Positions 1 through 9,037 are shown, counted from the first letter of the stretch. The stretch is DNA of 64,000 nt from Bacteroidales bacterium UBA6401 (GCA_002438635.1 DJPX01000011.1:62001-126000); one strand, 5' to 3'. The notes: a model not told the origin generated them from the sequence alone. A program made the numbers and translations.

Positions 1-1
1 A

Positions 2-286
2 GGCTTTGAGAATATCTGTGAGGACGAAAATGGTATCACTAAACCTTATGTCCTTCATGCAGAGGCCAATGCTATCACTAAAGTGGCTAAATCCGGAAAT
101 AGTTCGCAGGGCTCCACACTATATGTCACAGCCTCCCCTTGTATGGAGTGTGCTAAACTCATTATTCAGGCTGGTATAAAAAGAGTTGTATATATGGATG
201 AATACCGCCTTAGGGATGGAATAGAGTTGCTGGAAAGAGCTGGAGTAGAGTGTGTACATTTTATAAAGGAAGATGAAGAACAATAA
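2..286 (+). CDS. dCMP/cytidine deaminase family protein, C-terminal part
   Basis: The gene runs in from the left edge; the frame is open from base 2. The visible part carries both zinc-site motifs of the deoxycytidylate deaminase family: HAEANAI (zinc-binding His and catalytic Glu) and, about 30 residues later, PCMEC (the two zinc-binding Cys). Family members convert dCMP to dUMP for thymidylate synthesis; the ComEB-type fold is usually about 150 residues, so roughly a third to a half is outside the window. The last 14 bases overlap the start of the S41 protease gene, which suggests co-transcription. The family call is firm; dCMP as substrate is inferred. Confidence 0.88.
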   Translation, partial: GFENICEDENGITKPYVLHAEANAITKVAKSGNSSQGSTLYVTASPCMECAKLIIQAGIKRVVYMDEYRLRDGIELLERAGVECVHFIKEDEEQ

Positions 287-1808
287 GTGGAGTATATGGG
301 CTGTCGTGGTCTTGAGTGTGCTCATCGGAGTATTGTCCACGATGTTTTATTTTAAAGTTAAAGAACGCAGAGCCCTTTACGATGTGAAATATAGGGATTG
401 GCGTAAACTAAATCTAATTCTGGAACAGGTTGATGCCAATTATGTAGATACGATTGACACTAAGACACTTACTGACGTGGCAGTGGAGGCGGTACTTTCC
501 AAGTTAGATCCGCATTCTACCTATATGCCGCCGGCAGTGCGAGAGGAGAGCGATAATTCACTGGCTGCTGGATTCGATGGAATTGGCATACAGTTTAATG
601 TGCCGAACGATACGGCGATAGTTATAGAGTCGATAGCAGGCGGCCCGGCGCAAAAGAGCGGAATTATCGCGGGAGATCGTTTGCTAAAGGTGGACGATGT
701 GAACATAGCTGGTGTTCATTACCCACAGGATAGTATGGTTCGTAGAATGAAAGGCCCTGCCGGGACAAAGGTAAATGTTACCGTAAAAAGGGACGGGGAG
801 GTGATTCCTTTTGAGATTACTCGAGGGAAAATACCTCTTCATTCTGTTGATGCCGCCTTTATGACCAGCAGCACGGAAGGCTATGTAAGAGTATCAAAAT
901 TTTCACGCAGTACTTATGAAGAATTTGTAAAGGCTCTTTCATCGCTTAGTGCTCAAGGAATGAAACATCTTGTGGTGGATTTGAGAGATAATACGGGAGG
1001 TTATTTTGACCAGGCTCTTTTGATGAGTAACTTATTTTTACCTAAGGACTCACTGATAGTTTTCTTGGAAGGGCGCAAAAGACCTCGTGAAGACTACAGG
1101 GCAGACGGACACGGCCCTTATCAGGAATTACCTGTCAGCCTACTTATTAATGAGGGAAGTGCATCTTCAAGTGAGATTTTCGCGGGCGCTTTGCAGGATA
1201 ATCATCGTGCTATAGTTGTAGGTAGACGTTCTTTTGGAAAAGGTCTGGTTCAGGAGCCTATAAATTTTACCGATGGAAGTGGTATTCGCCTTACGGTTGC
1301 ACGCTTTCATACTCCGTCGGGCCGCTGCATCCAGAAACCATATACGGATGATTATCAACTGGAAGTATATAAAAGATATGGTGAGGCTGAGATGGTTCAA
1401 AAAGACAGTATGAAAATCGAAAAAGGAGGGATAATTCCAGATGTTTTCGTGCCGTTAGACACCACGCGTGCATCGGATTTTTATATAAAATGCAATAGAA
1501 AGGCTTGCGCTATGCGTTTTGCCTCGGATTATTTCGATAAACATCACGCTGAACTTTCTAACATCGATGATTATGCTCAGTTATTGGATTATCTGGACAA
1601 GGCACAGCTTGAGAAAAAGTTCTTAGCCTTTGTTCGTGAAAAAGATGGACTTACACCGACGAGAAAGGAGTGGGAGGAGTCAAAATCATATATAATGACT
1701 CAAATACGCGCACTCGTCGGAAGATATTCCGCTCTTGGGGATAATGCCTTTTATCATATATATCTTGCGATAGATGATACTTACGCTGCAGCAGTTACTG
1801 CGCGATAA
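273..1808 (+). CDS. S41 family C-terminal processing peptidase (CtpA-like) with PDZ domain
   Basis: This is a periplasmic serine protease of 511 residues. One N-terminal membrane anchor or uncleaved signal (about residues 7-27) is followed by a PDZ domain (about 95-175, with GIGIQF and SGIIAGDRLLKVD) and the S41 catalytic core. The nucleophile Ser lies in NEGSASSSEIFAG (about 297) and the base Lys in SFGKGLVQ (about 321). Family members trim C-termini of envelope proteins or degrade misfolded ones. The ATG overlaps the upstream deaminase gene by 14 bases. The 3' end overlaps the convergent TonB-like gene by 14 bases. The long tail after the core is typical of Bacteroidota S41 enzymes. Confidence 0.93.
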   Translation: MKNNKWSIWAVVVLSVLIGVLSTMFYFKVKERRALYDVKYRDWRKLNLILEQVDANYVDTIDTKTLTDVAVEAVLSKLDPHSTYMPPAVREESDNSLAAGFDGIGIQFNVPNDTAIVIESIAGGPAQKSGIIAGDRLLKVDDVNIAGVHYPQDSMVRRMKGPAGTKVNVTVKRDGEVIPFEITRGKIPLHSVDAAFMTSSTEGYVRVSKFSRSTYEEFVKALSSLSAQGMKHLVVDLRDNTGGYFDQALLMSNLFLPKDSLIVFLEGRKRPREDYRADGHGPYQELPVSLLINEGSASSSEIFAGALQDNHRAIVVGRRSFGKGLVQEPINFTDGSGIRLTVARFHTPSGRCIQKPYTDDYQLEVYKRYGEAEMVQKDSMKIEKGGIIPDVFVPLDTTRASDFYIKCNRKACAMRFASDYFDKHHAELSNIDDYAQLLDYLDKAQLEKKFLAFVREKDGLTPTRKEWEESKSYIMTQIRALVGRYSALGDNAFYHIYLAIDDTYAAAVTAR

Positions 1809-2520
1809 ATTCATAGACTATATTTCCTATCTGACGGGCTGGAGCATCGCTTTTTTTAGAAAAACGGCTCTGGCTCGCTGCTTTTAGGGCATATTCCCTC
1901 AGGCATTTGTCAGAAGAAGATATGTCATCTTGAATCTTGACTTGAAGCACCTTGCCACTAGGATCTATGGTTACTATTACAGTAACTTCTCCACTGCCGA
2001 TGCATTTATAGGCCGGAATGGGTAGGTAGCTTCCTTTTCTTCCTTCCATACTATAAGATAAGACTGATGGACCTGTATATGTTTCGTCTTGTGAGCGGGT
2101 AGTGTCATTGTGAGCGGAATCTTTTGGTGATATTGCCACTAGGTCGTCGTCTTTTCTCGACATATTTTGCTCGTATTCTTTTTGTATGCGTTCAGCATCC
2201 TTGTATAGTTGCTCTGCATCCGTCCCGCGGTCGTCTTTAAGAGCAGAATTTACACGAAGATTTTTAATCTTCGATTTCTCAGGAGTAACGCCTTCCTCTT
2301 CGAGCATTCTGTCCAGTTTTTCATTGAGTGCTTTGCTCCTTGCCAATTGCTTTTCGAGTTCTTCTATTTTTTCTTGAGTTGAAAAGTCCAACTCCATCAC
2401 CGTCTGTTCTTTTTTTAGTCGGGGATGGACTATAGTTAGTAGCAAAACAATTATCACCGCAAGATGTATACTCACGGTGATAAGAATTCCTGCCAATTTA
2501 TCTGATGAAGGACCTTTCAC
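1795..2520 (-). CDS. TonB-family energy transducer-like protein
   Basis: The 241-residue protein has one N-terminal transmembrane helix (about residues 9-29), a charged coiled-coil-like periplasmic stretch (about 45-110) and a C-terminal TonB-like domain (GEVTVIVTIDPSGKVLQVKI). This matches proteins that couple the ExbB/ExbD proton channel to outer-membrane receptors, or TolA-like proteins. The start is GTG, overlapping the udk stop as GTGA, so it is translationally coupled to udk. An exbB-exbD-exbD set lies upstream on the same strand (about 4.6-6.9 kb). The proline-rich spacer of classical TonB is absent. The family is clear; the partner receptor is not known. Confidence 0.82.
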   Translation of the reverse strand: MKGPSSDKLAGILITVSIHLAVIIVLLLTIVHPRLKKEQTVMELDFSTQEKIEELEKQLARSKALNEKLDRMLEEEGVTPEKSKIKNLRVNSALKDDRGTDAEQLYKDAERIQKEYEQNMSRKDDDLVAISPKDSAHNDTTRSQDETYTGPSVLSYSMEGRKGSYLPIPAYKCIGSGEVTVIVTIDPSGKVLQVKIQDDISSSDKCLREYALKAASQSRFSKKSDAPARQIGNIVYEFIAQ

Positions 2521-3128
2521 TTTAGGAATTTTTCAATCGTGGCCGTGATTACTTCGATTGCGACTTTATTGTGTCCTCCTTGTGGAATAATGACATCTGC
2601 ATATCGTTTGCTTGGCTCTATAAACTGCAGATACATAGGCTTAACCGTGCGGGAGTATCGCTCTATAACCCAGCTTACATCTTTTCCTCGTTCGGTGATA
2701 TCCCTTGCCATTACTCTCATTAGCCTGTCGTCGTCATCGGCATCTACGAACAGCTTAATGTCCATCTGGTCGCGTAGCTCTTTACACGAGAATATGAGAA
2801 TACCTTCTATGATTATGACATCTGCCGGATCAACCTTCACTGTTTCAGTTTTACTGCGAGAACACGATATATAGGAGTAAACAGGCTGTTCAATGCTTTT
2901 CCCAGCCTTTAAATCACGAAGTTGGGAACATAGCAAATCCCAATCGATGGCGTCGGGATGATCGAAGTTGTGAACCCTTTTTTCCTCATCCGTGAGATCG
3001 CTCGAGTCCTTGTAATAGGCATCTTGCGGGATGACAACCACCTTTTCGTTCTTTAATTTACTTTTTATGGCTCTTACGACTGTAGTTTTGCCGCTGCCTG
3101 AGCCCCCGGCGATTCCGATTACAAGCAT
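2517..3128 (-). CDS. udk: Uridine kinase
   Basis: Udk phosphorylates uridine and cytidine to UMP and CMP in pyrimidine salvage. The 203-residue protein begins MLVIGIAGGSGSGKTT, a perfect P-loop, followed by DAYYKD and NFDHPDAIDW, the characteristic nucleoside-binding segment of uridine kinases. RDITERGKD and the YADVIIP tail are also typical. Length matches the family. It lies 5 bases after asnS and overlaps the TonB-like gene by 4 bases, so asnS, udk and the TonB-like gene probably share a transcript. Confidence 0.95.
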   Translation of the reverse strand: MLVIGIAGGSGSGKTTVVRAIKSKLKNEKVVVIPQDAYYKDSSDLTDEEKRVHNFDHPDAIDWDLLCSQLRDLKAGKSIEQPVYSYISCSRSKTETVKVDPADVIIIEGILIFSCKELRDQMDIKLFVDADDDDRLMRVMARDITERGKDVSWVIERYSRTVKPMYLQFIEPSKRYADVIIPQGGHNKVAIEVITATIEKFLK

Positions 3129-3133
3129 TTTAT

Positions 3134-4540
3134 CTAATATTCTGCGTTTTTAGGTGTGCGTGGGAACGGAATTACGTCACGTATGTTCTGCATTCCAGTT
3201 ATGAATAGTAATAGGCGTTCAAAGCCAAGTCCAAAGCCACTATGAGGGCAACTACCGAACCGTCTGGTGTCTATGTACCATTCCAAATTCTTTCGGCTCA
3301 TCTTTAATTCGTCAATCCTATTCTCAAGTTTTGTCAAATCGGCTTCACGTTCGCTGCCTCCGATTATTTCGCCTATCTTAGGGAACAGTATATCCATAGC
3401 GCGAACAGTTTTGCCATCTTCATTCTGTTTCATATAGAAGGCCTTAATGTCCTTAGGAAAGTCAGTTAAGATAACAGGTTTACCGAAGTGCTCTTCTACT
3501 AGGAATCTTTCGTGCTCACTTTGAAGATCCGTACCCCAATCGACAGGATATTCAAAATGATGCCCATTAGCAATGGCTTCTTTTAGAATGTCGATGCCTT
3601 CTGTATATGGTAGTCTCACGAAGTCTGTGCTTATGACTCCTTTAAGTCTATCTATTAGAGTGTCATCGTATTTATCATTTAGAAACTGTATGTCATCCAT
3701 ACAGTTATCTAATGCATATTTAACCACGGACTTTATGAAGTCTTCTGCAAGATTCATATTATCCGTAATGTCGTAAAATGCCATTTCCGGTTCTATCATC
3801 CAGAATTCTGCAAGATGTCGTGGTGTGTTGGAGTTCTCTGCCCTAAATGTAGGCCCGAAGGTGTATATGGCGCCAAGGGCCGTGGCTCCGAGTTCTCCCT
3901 CTAATTGCCCACTTACCGTTAGACTGGTTTGTTTGCCGAAAAAGTCTTTAGTAAAGTCCACTTCACCTTTCTTGTTTTTAGGTACATCGTTTAAGTCAAG
4001 TGTGGTGACCTGGAACATTTGACCGGCACCTTCACAATCCGATGCGGTTATTAGAGGCGTGTTGAAATAGACAAATCCCTTGTCGTGGAAATACTGGTGT
4101 ATTGCAAATGCCATCTGGCTGCGTAGTCTGAAGATAGCCCCAAATGTGTTCGTTCTTGGACGCATATGAGCTACACTTCTAAGATATTCGAATGAGGTGT
4201 CCTTTTTTTGAAGAGGATATCTCATCGGGTCACACTCTCCCAATATTTCTATATTATCCGCTTTTATCTCGACAGACTGTCCACTACCTACTGATTCTAC
4301 CAATTCTCCATTCACGGCTATGCACGCACCGGTGCTGATTTTTGAAATGATAGGGGTAGTGTTATCATCCTTATTTGCGACTATTTGAATGTTTTTTATG
4401 GTAGAACCATCATTCAAGGCGATAAATGCTATGTCTTTATTACCTCTCTTTGTCCTAACCCATCCTTTTGCCAATACCTTCTGACCTGCATTCATCTGGA
4501 GCAGGTCTTTTACTTTTGTGCGCAGTATTTCTGTAGACAT
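3134..4540 (-). CDS. asnS: Asparaginyl-tRNA synthetase
   Basis: This class IIb aminoacyl-tRNA synthetase charges tRNA-Asn. The 468-residue protein has an N-terminal OB-fold anticodon-binding domain (about residues 15-110; GWVRTKRGNKDIAFIALNDG). The catalytic domain carries motif 2 (FRAENSNTPRHLAEFWMIEPE) and motif 3 (GFGLGFERLL). The FRAENSNT segment distinguishes AsnRS from AspRS. No promoter element is visible in the short gap upstream. That gap instead holds a terminator-like hairpin and a perfect palindrome, so expression may depend on readthrough from the exb operon. udk follows 5 bases downstream. Confidence 0.97.
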   Translation of the reverse strand: MSTEILRTKVKDLLQMNAGQKVLAKGWVRTKRGNKDIAFIALNDGSTIKNIQIVANKDDNTTPIISKISTGACIAVNGELVESVGSGQSVEIKADNIEILGECDPMRYPLQKKDTSFEYLRSVAHMRPRTNTFGAIFRLRSQMAFAIHQYFHDKGFVYFNTPLITASDCEGAGQMFQVTTLDLNDVPKNKKGEVDFTKDFFGKQTSLTVSGQLEGELGATALGAIYTFGPTFRAENSNTPRHLAEFWMIEPEMAFYDITDNMNLAEDFIKSVVKYALDNCMDDIQFLNDKYDDTLIDRLKGVISTDFVRLPYTEGIDILKEAIANGHHFEYPVDWGTDLQSEHERFLVEEHFGKPVILTDFPKDIKAFYMKQNEDGKTVRAMDILFPKIGEIIGGSEREADLTKLENRIDELKMSRKNLEWYIDTRRFGSCPHSGFGLGFERLLLFITGMQNIRDVIPFPRTPKNAEY

Positions 4541-4551
4541 TTTCTTTTATT

Positions 4552-4590
4552 TTAAAAAGCGGCCCTCCATATAAGTACGGGGGACCGCTT
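4552..4590 (-). terminator. Terminator or attenuator hairpin between exbD and asnS
   Basis: On the minus strand, AAGCGGTCCCCC pairs with GAGGGCCGCTT across an 11-base loop (with G-U pairs) and runs into TTTTTAAAATAAAA, the shape of an intrinsic terminator. It ends the exbB-exbD transcript but lies only about 12 bases before the asnS start codon. It could therefore also act as an attenuator for asnS. Confidence 0.75.
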
Positions 4591-4595
4591 GTATT

Positions 4596-4613
4596 GAATA
4601 AACCGGTTTATTC
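4596..4613. repeat. Perfect 18-bp palindrome at the exbD stop codon
   Basis: GAATAAACCGGTTTATTC is identical to its reverse complement. It spans the stop codon of the second exbD gene and sits directly upstream of the asnS leader hairpin. It could be a dimeric-regulator operator or simply part of the RNA structure. No regulator is identified. Confidence 0.6.
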
Positions 4614-5078
4614 TGCCGGCTTTCTAGCAGAGTACATTATTTTCGTTGCAGAACAACGACGAAGCTCTTGCTTTACATCGACAATTATACCCATTCTGAC
4701 ATTTTGATCAGCCCTAATGCAGACTGTCATTTGCGGACGATCCGCTTCACTTAGTGCCTCGCGTTCGGAAGCAACAAAGTCACGAATGTCGTCTTTTGTC
4801 TTGAATGAATCGTTAAGTTGGATGCGAGCATCGGTACCATATTGTGCCTGAAGGGACTTTATAGGTTCCCCGATGTTTATATAGCAGGCCAGGTCTTTAC
4901 GCTCTAGTTTCACGGATTCTGAAGCCTCCGGGATGGTTACTTGGACCTTATTTTCCGTTTCACGCATCTGGGTGGTCACCATGAAGAAGAACAGGAGCAT
5001 AAAGACTATATCAGACATAGAGCCGGAAGATATCCCGGGAACATCTCTTTTATTGTTACTACCTCCAAATTTTGACAT
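4608..5078 (-). CDS. exbD: ExbD/TolR-type biopolymer transport protein
   Basis: ExbD is an inner-membrane subunit of the ExbB/ExbD proton channel that powers TonB or Tol functions. The 156-residue protein has one N-terminal transmembrane helix (SGSMSDIVFMLLFFFMVTTQM) holding the conserved proton-path Asp, then a periplasmic domain ending in the typical TKIMYSARKP tail. It lies 17 bases after the other exbD and ends at the palindrome and terminator before asnS. Paired exbD paralogues behind exbB are usual in Bacteroidota. Confidence 0.92.
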   Translation of the reverse strand: MSKFGGSNNKRDVPGISSGSMSDIVFMLLFFFMVTTQMRETENKVQVTIPEASESVKLERKDLACYINIGEPIKSLQAQYGTDARIQLNDSFKTKDDIRDFVASEREALSEADRPQMTVCIRADQNVRMGIIVDVKQELRRCSATKIMYSARKPAE

Positions 5079-5095
5079 ATTCTCTATCTCCTATT

Positions 5096-5680
5096 TTATC
5101 TGGTTCCTTTTACATCCATAGGCTCTGCCTCTGAGATAATCTGAGGTACAGCCTTCTTTACCCAATCTTGCTGCTCCTCGCTAAGACGAGCGAAAGTCTT
5201 CCCGAAATTAGCCATTGCAAATTCGTTACGCAATTCGTTAACAGCTTTAACCAGTTCGTTCTGCACAGCGATGTATGCTTTGTAACTGGTTCCACGGTCA
5301 TTCTGTAGGGATATCACACCCTTTGATACCGGTACTGTTTTGCCCCAACCTTCGATGAGTTTCATCTCCTTGTCAGGCATATTAGGGTCGTCATTCGGAT
5401 TAGCAAGGAATTCCTTGACTTTGTCTTTAAGAAGGGTAACATCCATTTGCTCGGTACCCACTAGAATCTTATCGGAAGAACTGATTCTCACTATGATAAT
5501 GTTACGCCTATTGACTTTCTGATCCTCTGTCTTTTCGTTAGGATTAGGCATCGGAGGCAGACGACGAGCAAGACCGGTCTGGCTACCCATCGTGGTGGTC
5601 ATAAGGAAGTAACACAACAGAAGGAATGCAATATCTGCCGTGGAACTCGAGTTGATACCTGGTGTTTTCTTTTTACCCAT
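5096..5680 (-). CDS. exbD: ExbD-type biopolymer transport protein, longer paralogue
   Basis: This is a second ExbD subunit of 194 residues. The single transmembrane helix carries the conserved Asp in STADIAFLLLCYFLMTTTMG. The periplasmic part is longer than in classical ExbD and contains an extra segment (about residues 75-135, NPNDDPNMPDKEMKLIEGWG) between the usual domain halves. It lies 6 bases after the small membrane protein gene. The two unequal ExbD proteins may form a heteromeric periplasmic dimer; that is inference. Confidence 0.88.
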   Translation of the reverse strand: MGKKKTPGINSSSTADIAFLLLCYFLMTTTMGSQTGLARRLPPMPNPNEKTEDQKVNRRNIIIVRISSSDKILVGTEQMDVTLLKDKVKEFLANPNDDPNMPDKEMKLIEGWGKTVPVSKGVISLQNDRGTSYKAYIAVQNELVKAVNELRNEFAMANFGKTFARLSEEQQDWVKKAVPQIISEAEPMDVKGTR

Positions 5681-5686
5681 AATTAT

Positions 5687-6127
5687 TTACTTCGCTTCTC
5701 TTTTGTTACGGATTCCTTCGACTATTGTTCCTATTATGATTGACAATATTGCTACTGCCGAGATTAAATAGGTAAGATTAAGAATCGTATCTGTGAGTTT
5801 AAGGGTGCTCTGTGATGGTTGCTGAGCAATTCCGATAGCAGGAGCTCCCGGCGAAAGGAAATAAACGGCCGCGCATACGATTGCTGTGCCTCCCACGACG
5901 GAGAGAACTTTCACAAGAAACTTCTTGTCGTTCTTAACTCCTACCCAACCAGCTATAAAGACGATTGAGATAATAGCAACAGCAACCATAGCATAGGTCC
6001 AATAGAATAGTATGTTAACTGACGTGTCATTGAAACCTTTCACCCATGCGAAAATGGTGATTAGTATGCTGACAAGTAGCAACACTATCATTATTCCCTT
6101 TATTATTTTACTATAGTTCGATTTCAT
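5687..6127 (-). CDS. Small multi-pass membrane protein in the exb operon
   Basis: I do not recognise a named family. The 146-residue protein shows four hydrophobic segments (about residues 10-30, 38-62, 70-90 and 112-136) with short charged links and a basic C-terminal tail (RNKREAK). It sits between exbB and the first exbD with 5- and 6-base gaps. Its place inside the exbB-exbD operon suggests an accessory role in the channel complex. No catalytic motif is seen. Confidence 0.7.
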   Translation of the reverse strand: MKSNYSKIIKGIMIVLLLVSILITIFAWVKGFNDTSVNILFYWTYAMVAVAIISIVFIAGWVGVKNDKKFLVKVLSVVGGTAIVCAAVYFLSPGAPAIGIAQQPSQSTLKLTDTILNLTYLISAVAILSIIIGTIVEGIRNKREAK

Positions 6128-6132
6128 TATAA

Positions 6133-6924
6133 TTAAGCTTTGTACGCTGTAAGAACGTCAATAAGATCGATAGATGCCTCTTCCATGTCGATGGTTATAC
6201 CGTCGATTTTAGCGAGGATATAGTTATAGAATACCTGAAGAATCATAGCGACGATCAAACCACCGACTGTGGTAATCAAAGCGACCTTCATACCACCTGC
6301 AACGACATTAGGAGAGATATCACCTGCTGCCTGAATAGCATCGAATGCTTCGATCATACCGATAACGGTACCAAGGAATCCAAGGGATGGAGCAAGCGCG
6401 ATGAAAAGCGAGATCCAAGAAAGTCCGTTCTCAAGAAGACTCATCTGGATGGAACCAGAAGATACCACATTCTTTTCAACGACATCAATACCCTGATCGT
6501 AACGGTCAAGTCCGTCATAGAAAATCTTCGCAATTGGACCACGAGTTTTACGGCATACATCTTTAGCTGCTTCTATGCCACCCTTCTTTAGCGCTGCTTC
6601 TACTTTGGAAACCAATGCTTTCGCATTAACCTTAGAGAATGAAAGGTAGAGAATCCTTTCGATAGCAAGTGCTAGACCAAGGATAAGACAGATGATAATC
6701 AAGGACATAAACCCTGCACCACCCTCGATAAATTTGGTCTTAAGTGCCTGGTGAAGAGGAACCTCGGTTTTTACTTTAAGAGAATCAACCCCACCTTCAT
6801 CGACAGCTGTTCCCGCTGTTGCCTCGGTGTTATCCTGAGACTTTTCTGTATCCTGTGCGGAAACAGTGTTAGCTGAGAAGACCATAAGGGCCATTGCTGC
6901 CAAAAACATTGAAATCTTTTTCAT
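6133..6924 (-). CDS. exbB: ExbB/TolQ/MotA family proton channel protein
   Basis: ExbB forms the inner-membrane pentamer around ExbD. The 263-residue protein has a signal peptide (residues 1-23, cleaved after SANTVSA), a short Thr/Glu-rich linker, then three transmembrane helices (about 72-92, 165-190 and 210-232). GLSWISLFIALAPSLGFLGTVIGMIEAF is the family signature (residues quoted in part). An N-terminal signal peptide is a common Bacteroidota variation. It is the first gene of exbB, membrane protein, exbD, exbD, and lies about 97 bases downstream of tatD. Confidence 0.95.
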   Translation of the reverse strand: MKKISMFLAAMALMVFSANTVSAQDTEKSQDNTEATAGTAVDEGGVDSLKVKTEVPLHQALKTKFIEGGAGFMSLIIICLILGLALAIERILYLSFSKVNAKALVSKVEAALKKGGIEAAKDVCRKTRGPIAKIFYDGLDRYDQGIDVVEKNVVSSGSIQMSLLENGLSWISLFIALAPSLGFLGTVIGMIEAFDAIQAAGDISPNVVAGGMKVALITTVGGLIVAMILQVFYNYILAKIDGITIDMEEASIDLIDVLTAYKA

Positions 6925-7021
6925 AACTGTTTTTGATTGTGTTTTAATTAGTAAATTTTATATGTTTTGAATCTTTATCAAAAATCGATGCAATATAACA
7001 AAAAAACATTGTATTTGAAAA

Positions 7022-7801
7022 TTATTCTGCAATTAATGGAAAAAGCTTCGTGGCGTTCTGAGTAGTTATCTTAGCTACATCCTCCAAGCTAATGTTCTTT
7101 AATTCAGATAATTTCTTCGCTATTATGGGAATATTGGCACTTTCATTCCTGGTCCCACGAAGTGGAGTGGGTGCAAGGTAAGGAGCATCTGTTTCCAAAA
7201 CGATATCCTCGACATCTATCTCTTTTATTTCCTGTGCTATACCGGCGTTCTTGAAAGTTAGTACTCCACCTATTCCAACGCTCCAATCTCCATATTTTTT
7301 TAGTCGCTTAAGGGTTTGAGCGCTTCCGCTGAAGGCGTGAAGATTCCCCCGCAGTGCTAATCCCTTGCAAGCGTCCATTATTTTGAAAAAATCGTCGGTG
7401 GCATCTCTAAGATGTATATTTACTGGTTTATTTAATTTAGCGGCAAGTTCCAATTGTGCAACAAATGCATCTTTTTGAAAATGACTGAATTCTGTGCTAA
7501 AATGGTAATCAAGTCCTATTTCTCCGATGGCGACAAATTCTCTTTTACTGCATTCCTTGATTAACTTATCCATTTCTTCCTGCCAATTCTCTTTTATTGA
7601 ACCAGGGTATATGCCGAGCATTGGATAGAGGACGTGTGGATGTTTGGCGCAAAGAGAGAGCATCCTATCCCTTTCGCTGGAGTCTATGTCCGCCAGTATC
7701 ATTTTAAATACCCCGGCGTCTTGTGCTCTTGTTATTACGGCCTCTTCATCCCCCGTAAAAGCTTCATCACTTATATGAGTGTGTGTATCTACGAATTTCA
7801 T
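7022..7801 (-). CDS. TatD family metal-dependent hydrolase (DNase)
   Basis: The 259-residue protein starts MKFVDTHTHISD, the first metal-binding His pair of TatD enzymes. It contains IGEIGLDYH, PVNIHLRDA, the HAFSGS motif and LETDAPYLAPTPLRG, all hallmarks of the family. TatD proteins are Mg-dependent 3'-5' exonucleases linked to DNA repair. The length is normal. It lies 55 bases downstream of dprA on the same strand, in what looks like a long housekeeping operon. Confidence 0.94.
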   Translation of the reverse strand: MKFVDTHTHISDEAFTGDEEAVITRAQDAGVFKMILADIDSSERDRMLSLCAKHPHVLYPMLGIYPGSIKENWQEEMDKLIKECSKREFVAIGEIGLDYHFSTEFSHFQKDAFVAQLELAAKLNKPVNIHLRDATDDFFKIMDACKGLALRGNLHAFSGSAQTLKRLKKYGDWSVGIGGVLTFKNAGIAQEIKEIDVEDIVLETDAPYLAPTPLRGTRNESANIPIIAKKLSELKNISLEDVAKITTQNATKLFPLIAE

Positions 7802-7856
7802 AAATGTTTAATATTACTAAATCGCCCAGCTACGAGGCTAATTTAGGAATGCAAGT

Positions 7857-9023
7857 TTACTCATTTTTGACGATAATACTGCATCTTTGTAATAAATCCA
7901 TCTGTAAAAAGTTGTCCTTTTGCAGCATAACGCATAGGCCTAGAGCGCGACTATAAGTAAGTCCACATATCGAAGCTATGTTTTCTATATCTGCATCCCT
8001 ATTATTCTCCAGATGTTTTGCTATGCTTAAGACATCTTCGAGCATCTCGGGAGGAAGATTTGCATAGAATCGTTCTACTTTTTCGCTAAAAGATCCATTG
8101 GGACTAAGTATGGTGTGCCCCAGTCCAAGTCGGGAGGAGAGTGTTTCAAGATTGGCAATGGACTCGGCTATATGCTGCTCAATGAGATTATTACAGCCTT
8201 GACTTCTTATGTCGTCAATTCTTCCAGGCAGTGCATAAATATCTCTATTATATTCGGATGCAAGCCGTGCTGTTATTAACCCGCCCCCGTGTTTTTTTGA
8301 TTCTACAAGGATGGTGGCGCTAGATAGGGCGGCAATAATACGATTTCGGCGTAGAAAATTGGCTACAGTAACGGGATATCCTATGGAAAAATCACTTACA
8401 AGGCCGCATAATGGGGTTTGGCTGCATTTTCGGGCCAATGCCCAATGCCTTCTTGGGTATACTGCTTCTATGCCTGTGGGAAGTATAGCCATCGTGGGAA
8501 GGCCGAATTGAAGTGCGGCTTCGTGGGCTATTGAGTCTACGCCTAATGCTAAACCGCTTACTATCGTGGGCTTAATGGGTGCTTTTGATAGGGTGAGAAC
8601 TATTTTTTGGCACCATTGCTGACCATAAGTGGAGACATCTCTTGTGCCCACAATTGAAATCATAGGCCTGTTGAACAGGTCTTGAATATCAGTTATGCTT
8701 TTGTAGTAAAGGCCAATGGGAGCGTCATAACATTCTTTCAAACGCTGCGGATATCCTTGGTCTTCTATGGAGACGTATCTCGCTCCACATTCTGTAATGC
8801 GCCTAAATTCTCTTAAACTCTCTTCCAAGGAGGCGTCGTTTAGTTGGTCCTTAAATGGAGAAAAAGGCCCTAGGAGTGAGTTTCTTTGACATTCACTTAG
8901 TTTAAAAAGATTCTCAATAGAACCGGCCTTATCGATTAATTCGTGTGCCAGGTGTGGTTTGAAGCCAAAAACACGACCCAGAGTTATGGCTCCGAGTGTG
9001 GAAGTTGAGGGTGAAGTATTCAT
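7857..9023 (-). CDS. dprA: DNA-processing protein DprA
   Basis: DprA binds incoming single-stranded DNA and loads RecA during transformation; it is also widespread in non-competent bacteria. The 388-residue protein has an N-terminal SAM/helix-hairpin-like region (about 1-95), the Rossmann-like core (SIVGTRDVSTYG, IVSGLALGVDSIAHEAAL, GIEAVYPRRH, about 125-300) and a C-terminal winged-helix domain. That is the full architecture. It lies between a hypothetical gene (14-base gap) and tatD. Confidence 0.94.
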   Translation of the reverse strand: MNTSPSTSTLGAITLGRVFGFKPHLAHELIDKAGSIENLFKLSECQRNSLLGPFSPFKDQLNDASLEESLREFRRITECGARYVSIEDQGYPQRLKECYDAPIGLYYKSITDIQDLFNRPMISIVGTRDVSTYGQQWCQKIVLTLSKAPIKPTIVSGLALGVDSIAHEAALQFGLPTMAILPTGIEAVYPRRHWALARKCSQTPLCGLVSDFSIGYPVTVANFLRRNRIIAALSSATILVESKKHGGGLITARLASEYNRDIYALPGRIDDIRSQGCNNLIEQHIAESIANLETLSSRLGLGHTILSPNGSFSEKVERFYANLPPEMLEDVLSIAKHLENNRDADIENIASICGLTYSRALGLCVMLQKDNFLQMDLLQRCSIIVKNE

Positions 9024-9037
9024 AGTTATGGTGTTTT

